DNA of 64,000 nucleotides from UBA7067 sp051880615 (GCA_051880615.1 JBJEOH010000002.1:17361-81360), one strand, 5' to 3'; positions 15,801 through 25,002 are shown, counted from the stretch's first letter. Made by a program: numbers and translations. The notes: generated by a model not told the origin, from the letters alone.

Positions 15801-16657
15801 TAAAAAGTTATAAGTTAAGAAGAACCCTCTCGAACACCCTTATTTACATTTTCCTTTCGGTTATGGCTATAATTTGGGTGCTGCCCCTTGCCTGGTTGAT
15901 TATGACCTCGTTCAGAGGCGAGCAGCAGGTTTATATCAACTATGTTATTCCGAAAACGTGGACTTTTGATAACTACATTCATCTGTTCACACAGGCTGAT
16001 CCGGTGGGAATCAACTTCCCACGCTGGTTCATTAACACTCTTCTTGTGTCTGCCTGCTCATGCGTTATCTCTACGGTATCCGTATTGATGGTCAGCTACA
16101 CTTTCAGCCGTTTGCGCTTTAAGTCCCGTAAGAAGATTATCAACATAGCGTTTATTCTCGGTATGTTCCCTGGCTTCCTTACAATGGTTGCTATCTATTA
16201 TCTTCTCGATGTTATGGGTCTTACCCACAACATTGTCGGACTTATTGTTGTGTACTCGGCAGGCGCAGGTCTTGGCTTTGCTATATCGAAGGGCTTCTTC
16301 GACACGGTTCCGAGAGCGCTCGATGAAGCCGCGACTATCGACGGCGCAACGAGAAATCAGATTTTCTGGAAGATCATTCTTCCTATGTCCAAGCCGATTA
16401 TTGTTTACACGATACTGACATCATTCACAGGCCCGTGGGCAGACTTTATTTTCCCAAGACTTCTCCTCGGTGACTCTTATGATCAGTATACCGTTGCGGT
16501 TGGTCTTTGGAAAATGCTTGACAGAAACAACCTTGAAACCTACTTCCTGCAGTTCTGCGCAGGTTCGGTTCTGGTTGCTGTACCAATTACCGCACTCTTC
16601 CTCAAGATGCAGAAATACTATGTTGAGGGTGTTACAGGCGGCGCTGTTAAGGGTTAA
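15797..16657 (+). CDS. maltodextrin ABC transporter permease (MalG-like)
   Basis: A 286-residue inner-membrane permease with six membrane helices and the EAA loop ALDEAATIDGATRNQIFWKIILP. The ending QKYYVEGVTGGAVKG is typical of MalG-type proteins. Its ATG overlaps the stop of the MalF-like gene by four bases, so the two subunits are translationally coupled. Together with the lipoprotein at 12820 it forms the import channel for maltodextrins. It is followed after 85 bases by the GH13 gene. Confidence 0.92.
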   Translation: MIKSYKLRRTLSNTLIYIFLSVMAIIWVLPLAWLIMTSFRGEQQVYINYVIPKTWTFDNYIHLFTQADPVGINFPRWFINTLLVSACSCVISTVSVLMVSYTFSRLRFKSRKKIINIAFILGMFPGFLTMVAIYYLLDVMGLTHNIVGLIVVYSAGAGLGFAISKGFFDTVPRALDEAATIDGATRNQIFWKIILPMSKPIIVYTILTSFTGPWADFIFPRLLLGDSYDQYTVAVGLWKMLDRNNLETYFLQFCAGSVLVAVPITALFLKMQKYYVEGVTGGAVKG

Positions 16658-16679
16658 AAATTATAAGATTATTATAACG

Positions 16680-16706
16680 GCGAAGCGGCGGGAATTCCTG
16701 CCGCCT
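16680..16706 (+). other. hairpin between permease and amylase genes
   Basis: A near-perfect palindrome (GCGGC..GGAATTCC..GCCGC, one mismatched pair) with only a weak T-tract follows. It may attenuate read-through into the amylase gene or stabilise mRNA. Confidence 0.45.
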
Positions 16707-16741
16707 TTGCTGTTTGTGCAGACATTTTAAGGAGAATTTTT

Positions 16742-18358
16742 ATGTTAAAAAAAATACTGTGCCTTGCACTTTCGATTTGCACCTTATCCACCGTGTTTCT
16801 GTTCGGATGCTCACAGGAGGAGGCCAAGCCCGTACAGTCACAGGATAAGTACAGAAATTTTTATGAGATTTTTGTTTATTCGTTTTATGACAGCAACGGT
16901 GACGGAATCGGCGACTTGAACGGAGTTATTGAAAAGCTTGATTATCTTAACGACGGTGACCCTACCGGCGGTGATGATCTTGGTATTGACGGAATCTGGC
17001 TGATGCCGATTATGCAGTCCGGCTCATATCATCACTACGATGTTGATGACTATAAAAAGGTTGACGATGATTACGGCACAAATGACGATTTCAAAAAGCT
17101 CTGTGAGGAGTGCCACAAGAGGGGAATAAAGGTTATAATAGACCTTGTTCTTAATCATACCTCTACTGAAAATGAGTGGTATACAAAGGCTCTTGAGGAG
17201 CTGCAACAGGGTAACAAAGACGGCTATGTTAAATACTATGACATTGCGACACCGGAAAATAAGTCAAATAATGCCGGTTATTCCCAAATGGGAAAGAATG
17301 GCGGCGTGCTTGTTGAATCGAACTTTTCAGCCGAGATGCCTGAGCTCAATTTGAGCAATGAAGATGTTAGAGCTGAAATCAAGGATATAATGAAGTTCTG
17401 GTTTGACCTCGGCTGTGACGGTTTCCGTCTTGACGCTGTTAAATATTTTGATTCTGCTTCAACAGACGGCAATGAGTTCTTAACATGGCTTTATAAGACA
17501 GCTCAGGAGCTCAAAGAGGATGTCTATATGGTGGGCGAGGAATGGAGCGGCGGAAGCGACATTTCTAATCGCTATAAAACCGGTATTGACAGTCTGTTCA
17601 ACTTCCCATTTTCCGACAAAGGAAACGGATCTATTCTTACAGCTGTTAACAGCAAGGATATTGCCGGATTCCTGAAGGGCGTTAAGGGCTGGAACGGTAT
17701 TATAAAGAAGAATAATGAAAACGGTATTGACGCGATGTTCCTGTCAAACCATGATATGCCGCGTAGTGCCTTAGCTTTTTCGGGGGATTTGGCTGCTGAA
17801 AAAGCCGGTGCAATGGTTTATATGACAATGCCCGGTAACCCGTTTATCTATTACGGTGAAGAGGTAGGCATAATGGGCGGCGCAACAAATGACGGTACTT
17901 TCCGCTCGAGTATGCCGTGGAGCTACACCGATACTACCGGACGCTGTGAAGAAGCACCTGGTGTTGCAGACAACAGTCTTGAGCAGTACAGCCCGGAGCA
18001 GAGTGTCGAGGAACAGGTTAAGGACAAAAACTCCCTGTTCAACTTCTATAAAAAGATTATTGACATTAAGCTTACATATCCTACTATCGCAAGAGGCACA
18101 ATCACTGACCTTGTTGATTTGGGCAAGGGAAGTACATCCGGCTTTATCACCGAGTACAACGGCGAAAAGCTTATGCTGGTTTACTGCCTGAGCGATAAAG
18201 AACAGACGGTTGAGGTTCCGAAGGACAAGCTGAATTATTCTTCGATAGCCGCACAGCTTTGTACGCAGGACTGTGACAGCGAGGGCAACACACCACAGGC
18301 TACACTTAACGGCAGCACGCTTACAATGCCGGCCGGCAGCTTTGTAGTGCTGAAGTAA
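16742..18358 (+). CDS. surface GH13 alpha-amylase-family lipoprotein
   Basis: A 538-residue lipoprotein with lipobox LFGC (Cys23), hence anchored outside the membrane. It has a GH13 catalytic barrel: region I DLVLNH, region II GFRLDAVKY with the nucleophile Asp, region III VGEEW with the acid/base Glu, region IV FLSNHDMPR. The N-terminal FYEIFVYSFYDSNGDGIGDLNG is characteristic of oligo-glucosidase and neopullulanase-like enzymes. It probably trims starch oligosaccharides at the surface for the adjacent importer. Exact specificity (alpha-1,4 versus 1,6) is not decidable from motifs. Confidence 0.9.
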   Translation: MLKKILCLALSICTLSTVFLFGCSQEEAKPVQSQDKYRNFYEIFVYSFYDSNGDGIGDLNGVIEKLDYLNDGDPTGGDDLGIDGIWLMPIMQSGSYHHYDVDDYKKVDDDYGTNDDFKKLCEECHKRGIKVIIDLVLNHTSTENEWYTKALEELQQGNKDGYVKYYDIATPENKSNNAGYSQMGKNGGVLVESNFSAEMPELNLSNEDVRAEIKDIMKFWFDLGCDGFRLDAVKYFDSASTDGNEFLTWLYKTAQELKEDVYMVGEEWSGGSDISNRYKTGIDSLFNFPFSDKGNGSILTAVNSKDIAGFLKGVKGWNGIIKKNNENGIDAMFLSNHDMPRSALAFSGDLAAEKAGAMVYMTMPGNPFIYYGEEVGIMGGATNDGTFRSSMPWSYTDTTGRCEEAPGVADNSLEQYSPEQSVEEQVKDKNSLFNFYKKIIDIKLTYPTIARGTITDLVDLGKGSTSGFITEYNGEKLMLVYCLSDKEQTVEVPKDKLNYSSIAAQLCTQDCDSEGNTPQATLNGSTLTMPAGSFVVLK

Positions 18359-18390
18359 ACTAAGCTAATCGGATTAAAATTAATTAAAAA

Positions 18391-18437
18391 TAAAAGTGAA
18401 CGAAACGCTTTGTAGTGCTTCGTTCACTTTATTTTTT
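18391..18437. terminator. bidirectional terminator after the maltodextrin operon
   Basis: A 12-bp stem (18393-18404 with 18419-18430) and a 14-base loop, then TTTATTTTTT on the plus strand and an A/T tract on the other side. It separates convergent genes. Confidence 0.85.
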
Positions 18438-18464
18438 ATATATTGGTATCTTTCTGAGATTGTG

Positions 18465-18728
18465 CTACTGCTTTTTTGTGACATTCCTGTGATGTATAAA
18501 ATACAGTATAATCGCAAACACTGCTACCGCAGCGGTTACACAGCGGTACACTATGAGGTAGACGCCGCTTAACAGGTCAATGCTCGGTGTCAGCTCGTTT
18601 ATCAGTCTGTAAATACCCATCAATATAAAGTAAGCTCCGATAATGCAGAAAAGCTTGTTTTCCTTAACTGCAAAGTATATTATAAAAATTCCGGCTAAAA
18701 ACATTGCCGCAGCATAAACATATCCCAT
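18465..18728 (-). CDS. small membrane protein, unknown function
   Basis: An 87-residue protein with three hydrophobic segments (about 4-20, 25-42, 54-78) and a short basic tail HHRNVTKKQ. I do not recognise a family. It starts 4 bases after the stop of the preceding small membrane-protein gene with an AAAGGTG site, so the two form an operon. The similar size and layout of the two suggest related proteins or subunits. Confidence 0.65.
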   Translation of the reverse strand: MGYVYAAAMFLAGIFIIYFAVKENKLFCIIGAYFILMGIYRLINELTPSIDLLSGVYLIVYRCVTAAVAVFAIILYFIHHRNVTKKQ

Positions 18729-18732
18729 TTAA

Positions 18733-19035
18733 TCACCTTTTTTTATTTCTCTGCTTTTTTACTTTCTTTTCGGATTTCTGCTTTTTCGGTCTGCTGAAAA
18801 ACAGGCACAAAAGAAGATAGCCGCCAAATATAATTATTCCTGTATAATGAATCCACTGCATCATACCGGTGCCGGGCCAGATTTGAATTACAATATAGTT
18901 TGAGAGTATCCAGAGTCCTTCGAATATAAAGAACAGTGCAACAGGTCTGAATACAGCAACACTATGAAAAAGCGGAGTGAAAAGCACAACCGCAACGGCA
19001 AAACAAACAAAAGCAGAAACAAATGCAATCCACAT
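18733..19035 (-). CDS. small membrane protein with Lys-rich tail, unknown function
   Basis: A 100-residue protein with about three hydrophobic segments (3-21, 29-50, 62-80) and a very basic cytoplasmic tail (RPKKQKSEKKVKKQRNKKR). No family is recognised. It is the first gene of a two-gene reverse operon placed between the maltodextrin operon and the heat-shock operon. The basic tail could contact nucleic acid or phospholipid head groups; that is inference only. Confidence 0.65.
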   Translation of the reverse strand: MWIAFVSAFVCFAVAVVLFTPLFHSVAVFRPVALFFIFEGLWILSNYIVIQIWPGTGMMQWIHYTGIIIFGGYLLLCLFFSRPKKQKSEKKVKKQRNKKR

Positions 19036-19153
19036 AATATAACCACCGTCCTTAATATAATAAGTATATTAGAATATTTCGCCTTAGTCAAGCGGTTTAG
19101 TGCATAATAAATAACGGGAAGGTTTCTTAATAATTAGTTTACAAAAATTACTC

Positions 19154-19182
19154 TTGACAATTTACCGACGCAGTGGTAAATT
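19154..19182 (+). promoter_or_regulatory. promoter of the hrcA operon, with an inverted repeat across it
   Basis: TTGACA (19154-19159), 17 bases, TAAATT (19177-19182). AATTTACC (19159-19166) and GGTAAATT (19175-19182) form a perfect inverted repeat spanning the spacer and the -10 box, distinct from the CIRCE element downstream. Confidence 0.7.
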
Positions 19183-19192
19183 ATAGATAAAG

Positions 19193-19219
19193 TTAGCACT
19201 CGGACTTAAAGAGTGCTAA
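19193..19219 (+). promoter_or_regulatory. CIRCE operator (HrcA binding site)
   Basis: TTAGCACTC, nine bases, GAGTGCTAA: a perfect CIRCE inverted repeat just after the -10 region of the hrcA-grpE-dnaK-dnaJ operon. HrcA bound here represses heat-shock genes; the operon is thus autoregulated. Confidence 0.98.
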
Positions 19220-19243
19220 TTCAAAAAACGGAGGTGAATAGGC

Positions 19244-20272
19244 TTGGACGCCACATCAAGAAAAAGCAAGATACTTTGCTGTGTGGTCGAGCAATATATT
19301 CACACCGCCGAGCCGATTGGTTCAAAGCAGCTCTTGGAGCATACGGGTCTTTCGGTTTCATCTGCAACGGTAAGAAATGAAATGGCAGCACTTGCAGAAG
19401 CAGGATTCTTGCAGCAGCCGCATACCTCTGCCGGCAGAGTGCCGACGCAGGAGGGTTACCGCCACTATCTTGATGTTGCCGCGCAACCCATTGAGCCGTC
19501 GCTGAAGGAAAAGGCGTTTGTGTTTAAGCAGATGTCCTCTAACGCCGATGACCCTGAGCATATTCTCGACAGCGCCGCAAAAGTGTTGTCACAGCTTACC
19601 TCGCTTGCCTGCGTTGTAACAACACCACCGCCCGAGGCGGTCAAGATTGCAAAGCTTCGCATAGTTCAGACGGGCAGGCAGACGGCTATGACAGTGCTTG
19701 TCACATCAAGCGGAATGATAAAATACAGGCTGTTCCGTTGTGATTATATGCTCACGCCCGAGCTTGTAAAGGTTTTTGAAAGACTGCTTAATGAACGGCT
19801 GACGGGGCTTCCGCCTGAGGAGATAACTCCGGCGTATGTTCAGAGTATGGCGGCAGGCTTTGGAGAACTTGCAATGCTGATGCCGACTGTACTGACGAGT
19901 ATTATGGAGCAATGCGGCGAGATTAATTCAATGGATGTGCGCTGCCACGGCGAATCAAATTTGCTTTTCTGCAACGATTTTCAGCTTGACGATTTGAGAG
20001 GAATAATTAAGCTTATCGGCTCTCATGATATTCTGGCACATCTGCTGCTCAGGGCAGATATGAATAACGGCGTGTTGCTTGGAACAGAGACAAAAATCCC
20101 CGAGCTGTATAAATGCGCGGTGCTTTCAAGGCGATACACAGTTGCTTCGCAGCCGTCAGGCGCTATAGGAATTGTTGCTCCGCTGCGCAACGACTACAGG
20201 AAAAACATAGGCAGACTTGAGTATGTAGCAAGTATAGCGGGATCGCTGATTAACGGCTTGCTGGAAACTTAA
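19244..20272 (+). CDS. hrcA: heat-inducible transcription repressor HrcA
   Basis: A 342-residue repressor of the chaperone operon. Residues 1-80 are a winged helix (SKQLLEHTGLSVSSATVRNEMAAL, TSAGRVPTQEGYRHYLD), followed by the GAF-like dimerisation domain. It starts with TTG at 19244 behind GGAGGTGA. It lies directly downstream of a CIRCE operator and upstream of grpE and dnaK. HrcA activity is usually maintained by GroEL; no groE genes are in the window. Confidence 0.96.
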   Translation: MDATSRKSKILCCVVEQYIHTAEPIGSKQLLEHTGLSVSSATVRNEMAALAEAGFLQQPHTSAGRVPTQEGYRHYLDVAAQPIEPSLKEKAFVFKQMSSNADDPEHILDSAAKVLSQLTSLACVVTTPPPEAVKIAKLRIVQTGRQTAMTVLVTSSGMIKYRLFRCDYMLTPELVKVFERLLNERLTGLPPEEITPAYVQSMAAGFGELAMLMPTVLTSIMEQCGEINSMDVRCHGESNLLFCNDFQLDDLRGIIKLIGSHDILAHLLLRADMNNGVLLGTETKIPELYKCAVLSRRYTVASQPSGAIGIVAPLRNDYRKNIGRLEYVASIAGSLINGLLET

Positions 20273-20296
20273 TACTAATATAAAGGTGTGATAAAA

Positions 20297-20872
20297 ATGG
20301 CTGAGACCGAAAAGGAAGAGTCAATGACAACTGAAGAAACAGCTTCCGAGGAAGTTAAGGAAGAAAAACAACCGGATAAAAAAGAGAAAAAGGAAAAGAA
20401 GGATAAGAAGGCTGACAAAGCCGAGAAAGCTCTTGAAGACCTGAAAAAGGAGCTTGAAAGCCAGAAAAACAATTATTTGAGGCTGGCAGCCGAATACGAT
20501 AACTACCGCAAGAGAACAACAAATGAAAAGGCAGGTATTTATTCTGATGCAACTGCAAAGGCGGTGTCGGAGATTCTGACGGTTGCCGACAGTCTTGAAA
20601 TGGCTGTAAAAGCGGCTGAGAACGCACCGGAGGAATTCAAAAAGGGAATTGAGCTTGTAGCGGCGCAAATGCAAAATGCTCTTGCTAAGCTCAATGTTGA
20701 GAAATTCGGCGAGGTTGGCGAGGAGTTTAACCCCGAGCTGCACAATGCGGTTTCAAAGGTGGAAGATGAAAGCCTTGGCGAGAATGTTATTGCGCAGGTA
20801 TTCCAGAGCGGATATAAAACGGGCGACAAGATTATTCGCCACGCAATGGTACAGGTTGCAAACTGTGACTGA
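20297..20872 (+). CDS. grpE: nucleotide exchange factor GrpE
   Basis: A 191-residue cytoplasmic co-chaperone that releases ADP from DnaK. A long acidic, lysine-rich N-terminal tail (about 60 residues) precedes the coiled coil (LKKELESQKNNYLRLAAEYDNYRKRT) and the C-terminal beta domain (EVGEEFNPELHNAVSKVE, GYKTGDKIIRHAMVQVA). The ATG at 20297 is chosen with AAAGGTG upstream rather than the GTG inside that site. It sits between hrcA and dnaK, the standard order. Confidence 0.96.
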   Translation: MAETEKEESMTTEETASEEVKEEKQPDKKEKKEKKDKKADKAEKALEDLKKELESQKNNYLRLAAEYDNYRKRTTNEKAGIYSDATAKAVSEILTVADSLEMAVKAAENAPEEFKKGIELVAAQMQNALAKLNVEKFGEVGEEFNPELHNAVSKVEDESLGENVIAQVFQSGYKTGDKIIRHAMVQVANCD

Positions 20873-20930
20873 TTCAGTCATTTAATATATAGAAAAATTA
20901 ATTAAAAACAAATTTCGGGAGGAATTTATT

Positions 20931-22772
20931 ATGGCAAAGACAATAGGTATAGACTTAGGTACAACAAATTCATGCGTAGCAGTTATCGAGGGCGGCGAGC
21001 CGGTTGTTATCGCAAACGCTGAGGGCGCAAGAACAACTCCGTCAGTAGTTGCATTTTCAAAGACAGGTGAAAGACTTGTAGGTCAGGTTGCAAAAAGACA
21101 GGCAATAACAAATCCGGACAGAACAGTTTCTTCAATCAAGAGAGAAATGGGTACTGCATATAAGGTAAACATTGACGGCAAGGGCTATACTCCGCAGGAG
21201 ATTTCAGCTATGATTCTTCAGAAGCTCAAGGCTGACGCTGAGGCTTATCTCGGCGAAACAGTTACACAGGCTGTTATCACTGTTCCTGCTTACTTTACAG
21301 ACGCACAGCGTCAGGCTACAAAGGACGCAGGCAAGATTGCAGGTCTTGATGTAAAGAGAATTATTAACGAGCCGACAGCGGCTGCTCTTTCATACGGCGT
21401 TGACAAGGAAAACGACCAGAAGGTAATGGTTTATGACCTCGGCGGCGGTACATTCGATGTATCTATCATCGAGATGGGCGACGGCGTTCAGGAGGTTCTG
21501 GCTACAGCAGGTAACAACCGTCTCGGCGGCGATGACTTTGACCAGAGAATTATTGACTGGATGGTACAGAGCTTCAAGGCTGAAACAGGCGTCGACCTCA
21601 CAAGCGACAAGATGGCTATGCAAAGACTCAAGGAGTCTGCTGAAAAGGCTAAGATTGAGCTTTCAGGCGTAACACAGGCTGCTATCAACCTGCCGTTTAT
21701 CACAGCTGACGCTACAGGCCCGAAGCACCTTGACCTCACCCTTACAAGAGCAAAGTTTAACGAGCTTACAGCTGACCTTGTTCAGAAGACAATGGGTCCT
21801 GTTAAAAATGCTTTGCAGGACAGCGGACTTTCAATCGGTCAGATTGACAAGGTATTGATGGTCGGCGGTTCTTCAAGAATTCCGGCTGTTCAGGAGGCTG
21901 TTAAGAACTTTATCGGCAAGGATCCGTTCAAGGGTATCAACCCGGATGAGTGCGTTGCTATCGGCGCGGCTATCCAGGCCGGCGTTCTCGGCGGTGAGGT
22001 TGACGGACTTCTCCTTCTCGATGTTACTCCGCTTTCCCTCGGTGTTGAAACAATGGGCGGCGTTATGACAAAGATTATCGACAGAAATACAACTATCCCG
22101 ACCAAGAAGAGCCAGATTTTCTCAACTGCAGCCGACAATCAGACTCAGGTTGAAATCAATGTTCTTCAGGGTGAAAGAGAATTTGCAAGAGATAACAAGC
22201 AGCTCGGTCTGTTCGCTCTTACCGGTATTGCTCCGGCTATGAGAGGTGTTCCGCAGATTGAGGTAACATTTGATATAGACGCAAACGGTATCGTAAATGT
22301 ATCGGCTAAGGATCTCGGCACAGGCGCAGAGCAGAAGATTACAATTTCTTCAAGCACAAATATGTCAAAGGACGATATTGACAAGGCTGTTAAAGAGGCT
22401 GAGCAGTATGCCGCCGAGGACAAAAAGCGCCGTGAAGAGGTTGACGCTAAAAACGAGGCTGAGAACCTTTGCTATCAGGTTGATAAGCTTATCAATGAAA
22501 ACGGCGACAAGATAAGCGAAGAGGACAAAACAAACCTCAACACAAAATCTGCCGCAGTTAAAGAGGCTATCTCAAAGAACGATATGGATCTTGTTAAGAC
22601 CGCTAAGGAGGCTCTTGAAAAAGAGCTGCAGAGCGTCGGCACAAAGATTTATCAGCAGGCAGCCGCACAGCAGCAATCAGCTCAGCCGAACCCGAATCAG
22701 GGCGGCGATGTTCCTCCGACAGGCGGAAACGACGGCAATGTATATGACGCTGACTTCAAGGATGTTGACTGA
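20931..22772 (+). CDS. dnaK: molecular chaperone DnaK (Hsp70)
   Basis: A 613-residue Hsp70. The ATPase domain shows IGIDLGTTNSCVAV, the IINEPTAAALSYG and VYDLGGGTFDVSI signatures, and VLMVGGSSRIPAVQE. The linker and substrate-binding domain follow (VTPLSLGVETMGG), and the C-terminal tail ends in VYDADFKDVD. It folds and protects proteins with DnaJ and GrpE from the same operon. A GGGAGG site precedes the ATG. Codon use is that of a highly expressed gene. Confidence 0.98.
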   Translation: MAKTIGIDLGTTNSCVAVIEGGEPVVIANAEGARTTPSVVAFSKTGERLVGQVAKRQAITNPDRTVSSIKREMGTAYKVNIDGKGYTPQEISAMILQKLKADAEAYLGETVTQAVITVPAYFTDAQRQATKDAGKIAGLDVKRIINEPTAAALSYGVDKENDQKVMVYDLGGGTFDVSIIEMGDGVQEVLATAGNNRLGGDDFDQRIIDWMVQSFKAETGVDLTSDKMAMQRLKESAEKAKIELSGVTQAAINLPFITADATGPKHLDLTLTRAKFNELTADLVQKTMGPVKNALQDSGLSIGQIDKVLMVGGSSRIPAVQEAVKNFIGKDPFKGINPDECVAIGAAIQAGVLGGEVDGLLLLDVTPLSLGVETMGGVMTKIIDRNTTIPTKKSQIFSTAADNQTQVEINVLQGEREFARDNKQLGLFALTGIAPAMRGVPQIEVTFDIDANGIVNVSAKDLGTGAEQKITISSSTNMSKDDIDKAVKEAEQYAAEDKKRREEVDAKNEAENLCYQVDKLINENGDKISEEDKTNLNTKSAAVKEAISKNDMDLVKTAKEALEKELQSVGTKIYQQAAAQQQSAQPNPNQGGDVPPTGGNDGNVYDADFKDVD

Positions 22773-22823
22773 TAAATTTTAACTTGCGTATTGCGTGTCA
22801 ATATAGTAGAATAATGACTGAAA

Positions 22824-22863
22824 AATGCACAGATGCTCCCGCAAACGGGGGCTTTTGTGCAGT
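22824..22863 (+). other. hairpin between dnaK and dnaJ
   Basis: TGCACA/TGTGCA form an outer stem and GCTCCCG/CGGGGGC an inner stem around CAAA. No T-tract follows immediately. It may be an mRNA processing or attenuation structure that lowers dnaJ relative to dnaK. Confidence 0.55.
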
Positions 22864-22899
22864 TTAGAGATAAACCCAAACATATCTGGAGGCGAGATT

Positions 22900-24036
22900 T
22901 TGGCTGACAAAAGAGATTATTATGAGGTAATGGGAGTACCAAAGGGTGCCTCCGATGATGAAATAAAAAAAGCATTCAGAAAGCTTGCAAAGCAGTATCA
23001 CCCCGACTTAAATCCCGGCGATAAAGAAGCTGAGGCGAAGTTCAAAGAGGTGAACGAGGCTTACGAGGTTCTGTCAGATAAGGATAAAAGGGCAAGATAC
23101 GACCAGTTCGGCCACGCAGGCGTTGACCCCAGCTACGGCGCAGGTGCCGCAGGCGGAAGTCCGTTTGGACAGGATGTTGACTTCGGCGATATATTCAGCA
23201 GCTTTTTCGGTGGCTTCGGCGGCAGGCGTCAGGCAAACCCAAATGCACCGCAGAGAGGTACGGATGTTGAGGCTACTGTTGCCGTCAGCTTTGAGGAGGC
23301 GGCAAAGGGCTGCCGTAAGACGGTGAGCTATTACAATGTAAGCACCTGTACCGAGTGTAACGGCTCAGGAGCTGCTAAGGGCACAAGTCCGAAAACCTGC
23401 TCGGCTTGTCACGGAACAGGTCAGGTTACAATAAACCAGCGTACACCGTTCGGCGTTATTCAGACCTCAAGAGTCTGCGACGCGTGCCGAGGCAAGGGCA
23501 AGGTTATTGAGAAGAGATGTCCTAATTGCAACGGAACGGGCAGAGTGAGAACAAAGCGCAGCGTCGAGATTGATATTCCGGCGGGTATTGCCGACGGACA
23601 GGTGCTGAAGGTTGGCGGTCACGGCAATGCAGGAGCAAACAACGGTCCTTACGGCGATCTGCATGTTTTTGTGAATGTCAGACCGCATACAATTTTTGAG
23701 AGAAAAGGCGACGATGTGTGGTGCGAAATCCCAATCACCTTTACTCAGGCGGCTCTCGGCGGAGAGGTAACCGTGCCTACTCTTGACGGCAAGGTAAGCT
23801 ATAGTATCCACGAGGGAACACAACCCAACGATGTGTTCAAGCTCAAGGGCAAGGGTATACAGCGGCTCGGCGGCAAAACGCGTGGCGACCAGTATGTCAG
23901 GGTTGTTATTGAAGTGCCGAAGAATTTAAGTCAGAAGCAAAAGGATTTGCTGAGGCAGTTTGACGGCACAACAGGCGACAAGAACTATCAGAAGCGAAAA
24001 GGTTTCTTTGACAAGCTCAAGGGAATGTTCGAATAA
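22900..24036 (+). CDS. dnaJ: chaperone protein DnaJ (Hsp40)
   Basis: A 378-residue co-chaperone that stimulates DnaK. The J domain (residues 5-70) has the HPD motif in QYHPDLNPG. A Gly/Phe-rich region follows, then four CxxCxGxG-type zinc repeats (CTECNGSG, CSACHGTG, CDACRGKG, CPNCNGTG) and the C-terminal substrate domain. It starts with TTG at 22900, seven bases after TGGAGG; the frame is open upstream to 22825 but that part has no family similarity. Confidence 0.97.
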   Translation: MADKRDYYEVMGVPKGASDDEIKKAFRKLAKQYHPDLNPGDKEAEAKFKEVNEAYEVLSDKDKRARYDQFGHAGVDPSYGAGAAGGSPFGQDVDFGDIFSSFFGGFGGRRQANPNAPQRGTDVEATVAVSFEEAAKGCRKTVSYYNVSTCTECNGSGAAKGTSPKTCSACHGTGQVTINQRTPFGVIQTSRVCDACRGKGKVIEKRCPNCNGTGRVRTKRSVEIDIPAGIADGQVLKVGGHGNAGANNGPYGDLHVFVNVRPHTIFERKGDDVWCEIPITFTQAALGGEVTVPTLDGKVSYSIHEGTQPNDVFKLKGKGIQRLGGKTRGDQYVRVVIEVPKNLSQKQKDLLRQFDGTTGDKNYQKRKGFFDKLKGMFE

Positions 24037-24054
24037 TACCGAAAGGCGGATTTT

Positions 24055-24972
24055 ATGGACTGGACAGAGATAAAAATTGAGGTTTCCCTGCCCGACAGTG
24101 AACGGGCTCAGGCTGTTGCCCATATGGCTGTGCCCTACGGAATTTATGTTGAGGATTACTCAAACCTTGAATCTGAGGTGCTTGAAATAGCCAATATCGA
24201 CCTTATCGACGAGGAGCTTCTGAAAAAGGACAGGGATAAAGCCGTTATTCATATATATGTATCGCCGGAGGATAACCCGAAAGAGGCGATGATGTTTTTA
24301 AGCGAGCGTTACAATGCTGAGGGAATAAAGCACAGTATATCAACCGACTGCTGTAAGGAGGAAGATTGGCTGAACAACTGGAAACAGTACTTTCATCCTA
24401 TTGAGGTCGGCGAAAAAATCCTTATTCGCCCCACTTGGCGTGACGACTATGAGCCAAACGGCAGAGTTGTATTAAACCTTGACCCCGGCATTGCGTTCGG
24501 AACGGGAACTCACGAAACAACAAGGCTGTGCCTGGAAGCGCTTGAAAGATATGTAACGGCAGATACAAAAATTCTCGATGTCGGCTGCGGCAGCGGAATT
24601 TTAGCGGTTGCGGCTTTGCTGCTCGGTGCTGAAAGCGCTGTAGGCGTAGATATTGACGAGATGGCGGTGAAAACTGCAAAGGAGAATGCTGAGCTCAACG
24701 GCGTTGGCGATAAGATAAAGGTCATTCACGGCAATCTGACGGATAAGGTGAGCGGCAAATATAATGTTGTTGCGGCAAATATAGTTGCCGATGCTATTAT
24801 CCTGCTGTCTGAGGATATAAAAAGCTTTATGAGCGACAATGCTGTCTACATAATGAGCGGAATTATTGACAGCCGAGCAGACGATGTTCGCTCTGCAATT
24901 TCAGGATTATTTGAAATAATTGACGAGTACAGTGAAAACGGCTGGTTCTGTTTTGTGGCGAAGGCAAAATAA
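24055..24972 (+). CDS. prmA: ribosomal protein L11 methyltransferase PrmA
   Basis: A 305-residue cytoplasmic methyltransferase that trimethylates ribosomal protein L11. The N-terminal domain recognises L11 (DWTEIKIEVSLPDSE, W..NWKQYFHPIEVG); the C-terminal Rossmann domain has PGIAFGTGTHETTRLC and the SAM-binding VLDVGCGSGILAVAA (about 180-194). It follows dnaJ by 18 bases with an AAAGGCGG site, the usual order in Firmicutes heat-shock operons. Confidence 0.95.
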   Translation: MDWTEIKIEVSLPDSERAQAVAHMAVPYGIYVEDYSNLESEVLEIANIDLIDEELLKKDRDKAVIHIYVSPEDNPKEAMMFLSERYNAEGIKHSISTDCCKEEDWLNNWKQYFHPIEVGEKILIRPTWRDDYEPNGRVVLNLDPGIAFGTGTHETTRLCLEALERYVTADTKILDVGCGSGILAVAALLLGAESAVGVDIDEMAVKTAKENAELNGVGDKIKVIHGNLTDKVSGKYNVVAANIVADAIILLSEDIKSFMSDNAVYIMSGIIDSRADDVRSAISGLFEIIDEYSENGWFCFVAKAK

Positions 24973-25002
24973 TACAACATATTTTTTAGATTAGTAATAA
25001 TT

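Noticed and set aside
22825..22899. N-terminal extension of dnaJ
   Set aside because: It lies across a hairpin and lacks J-domain similarity; the TTG at 22900 has the ribosome site.
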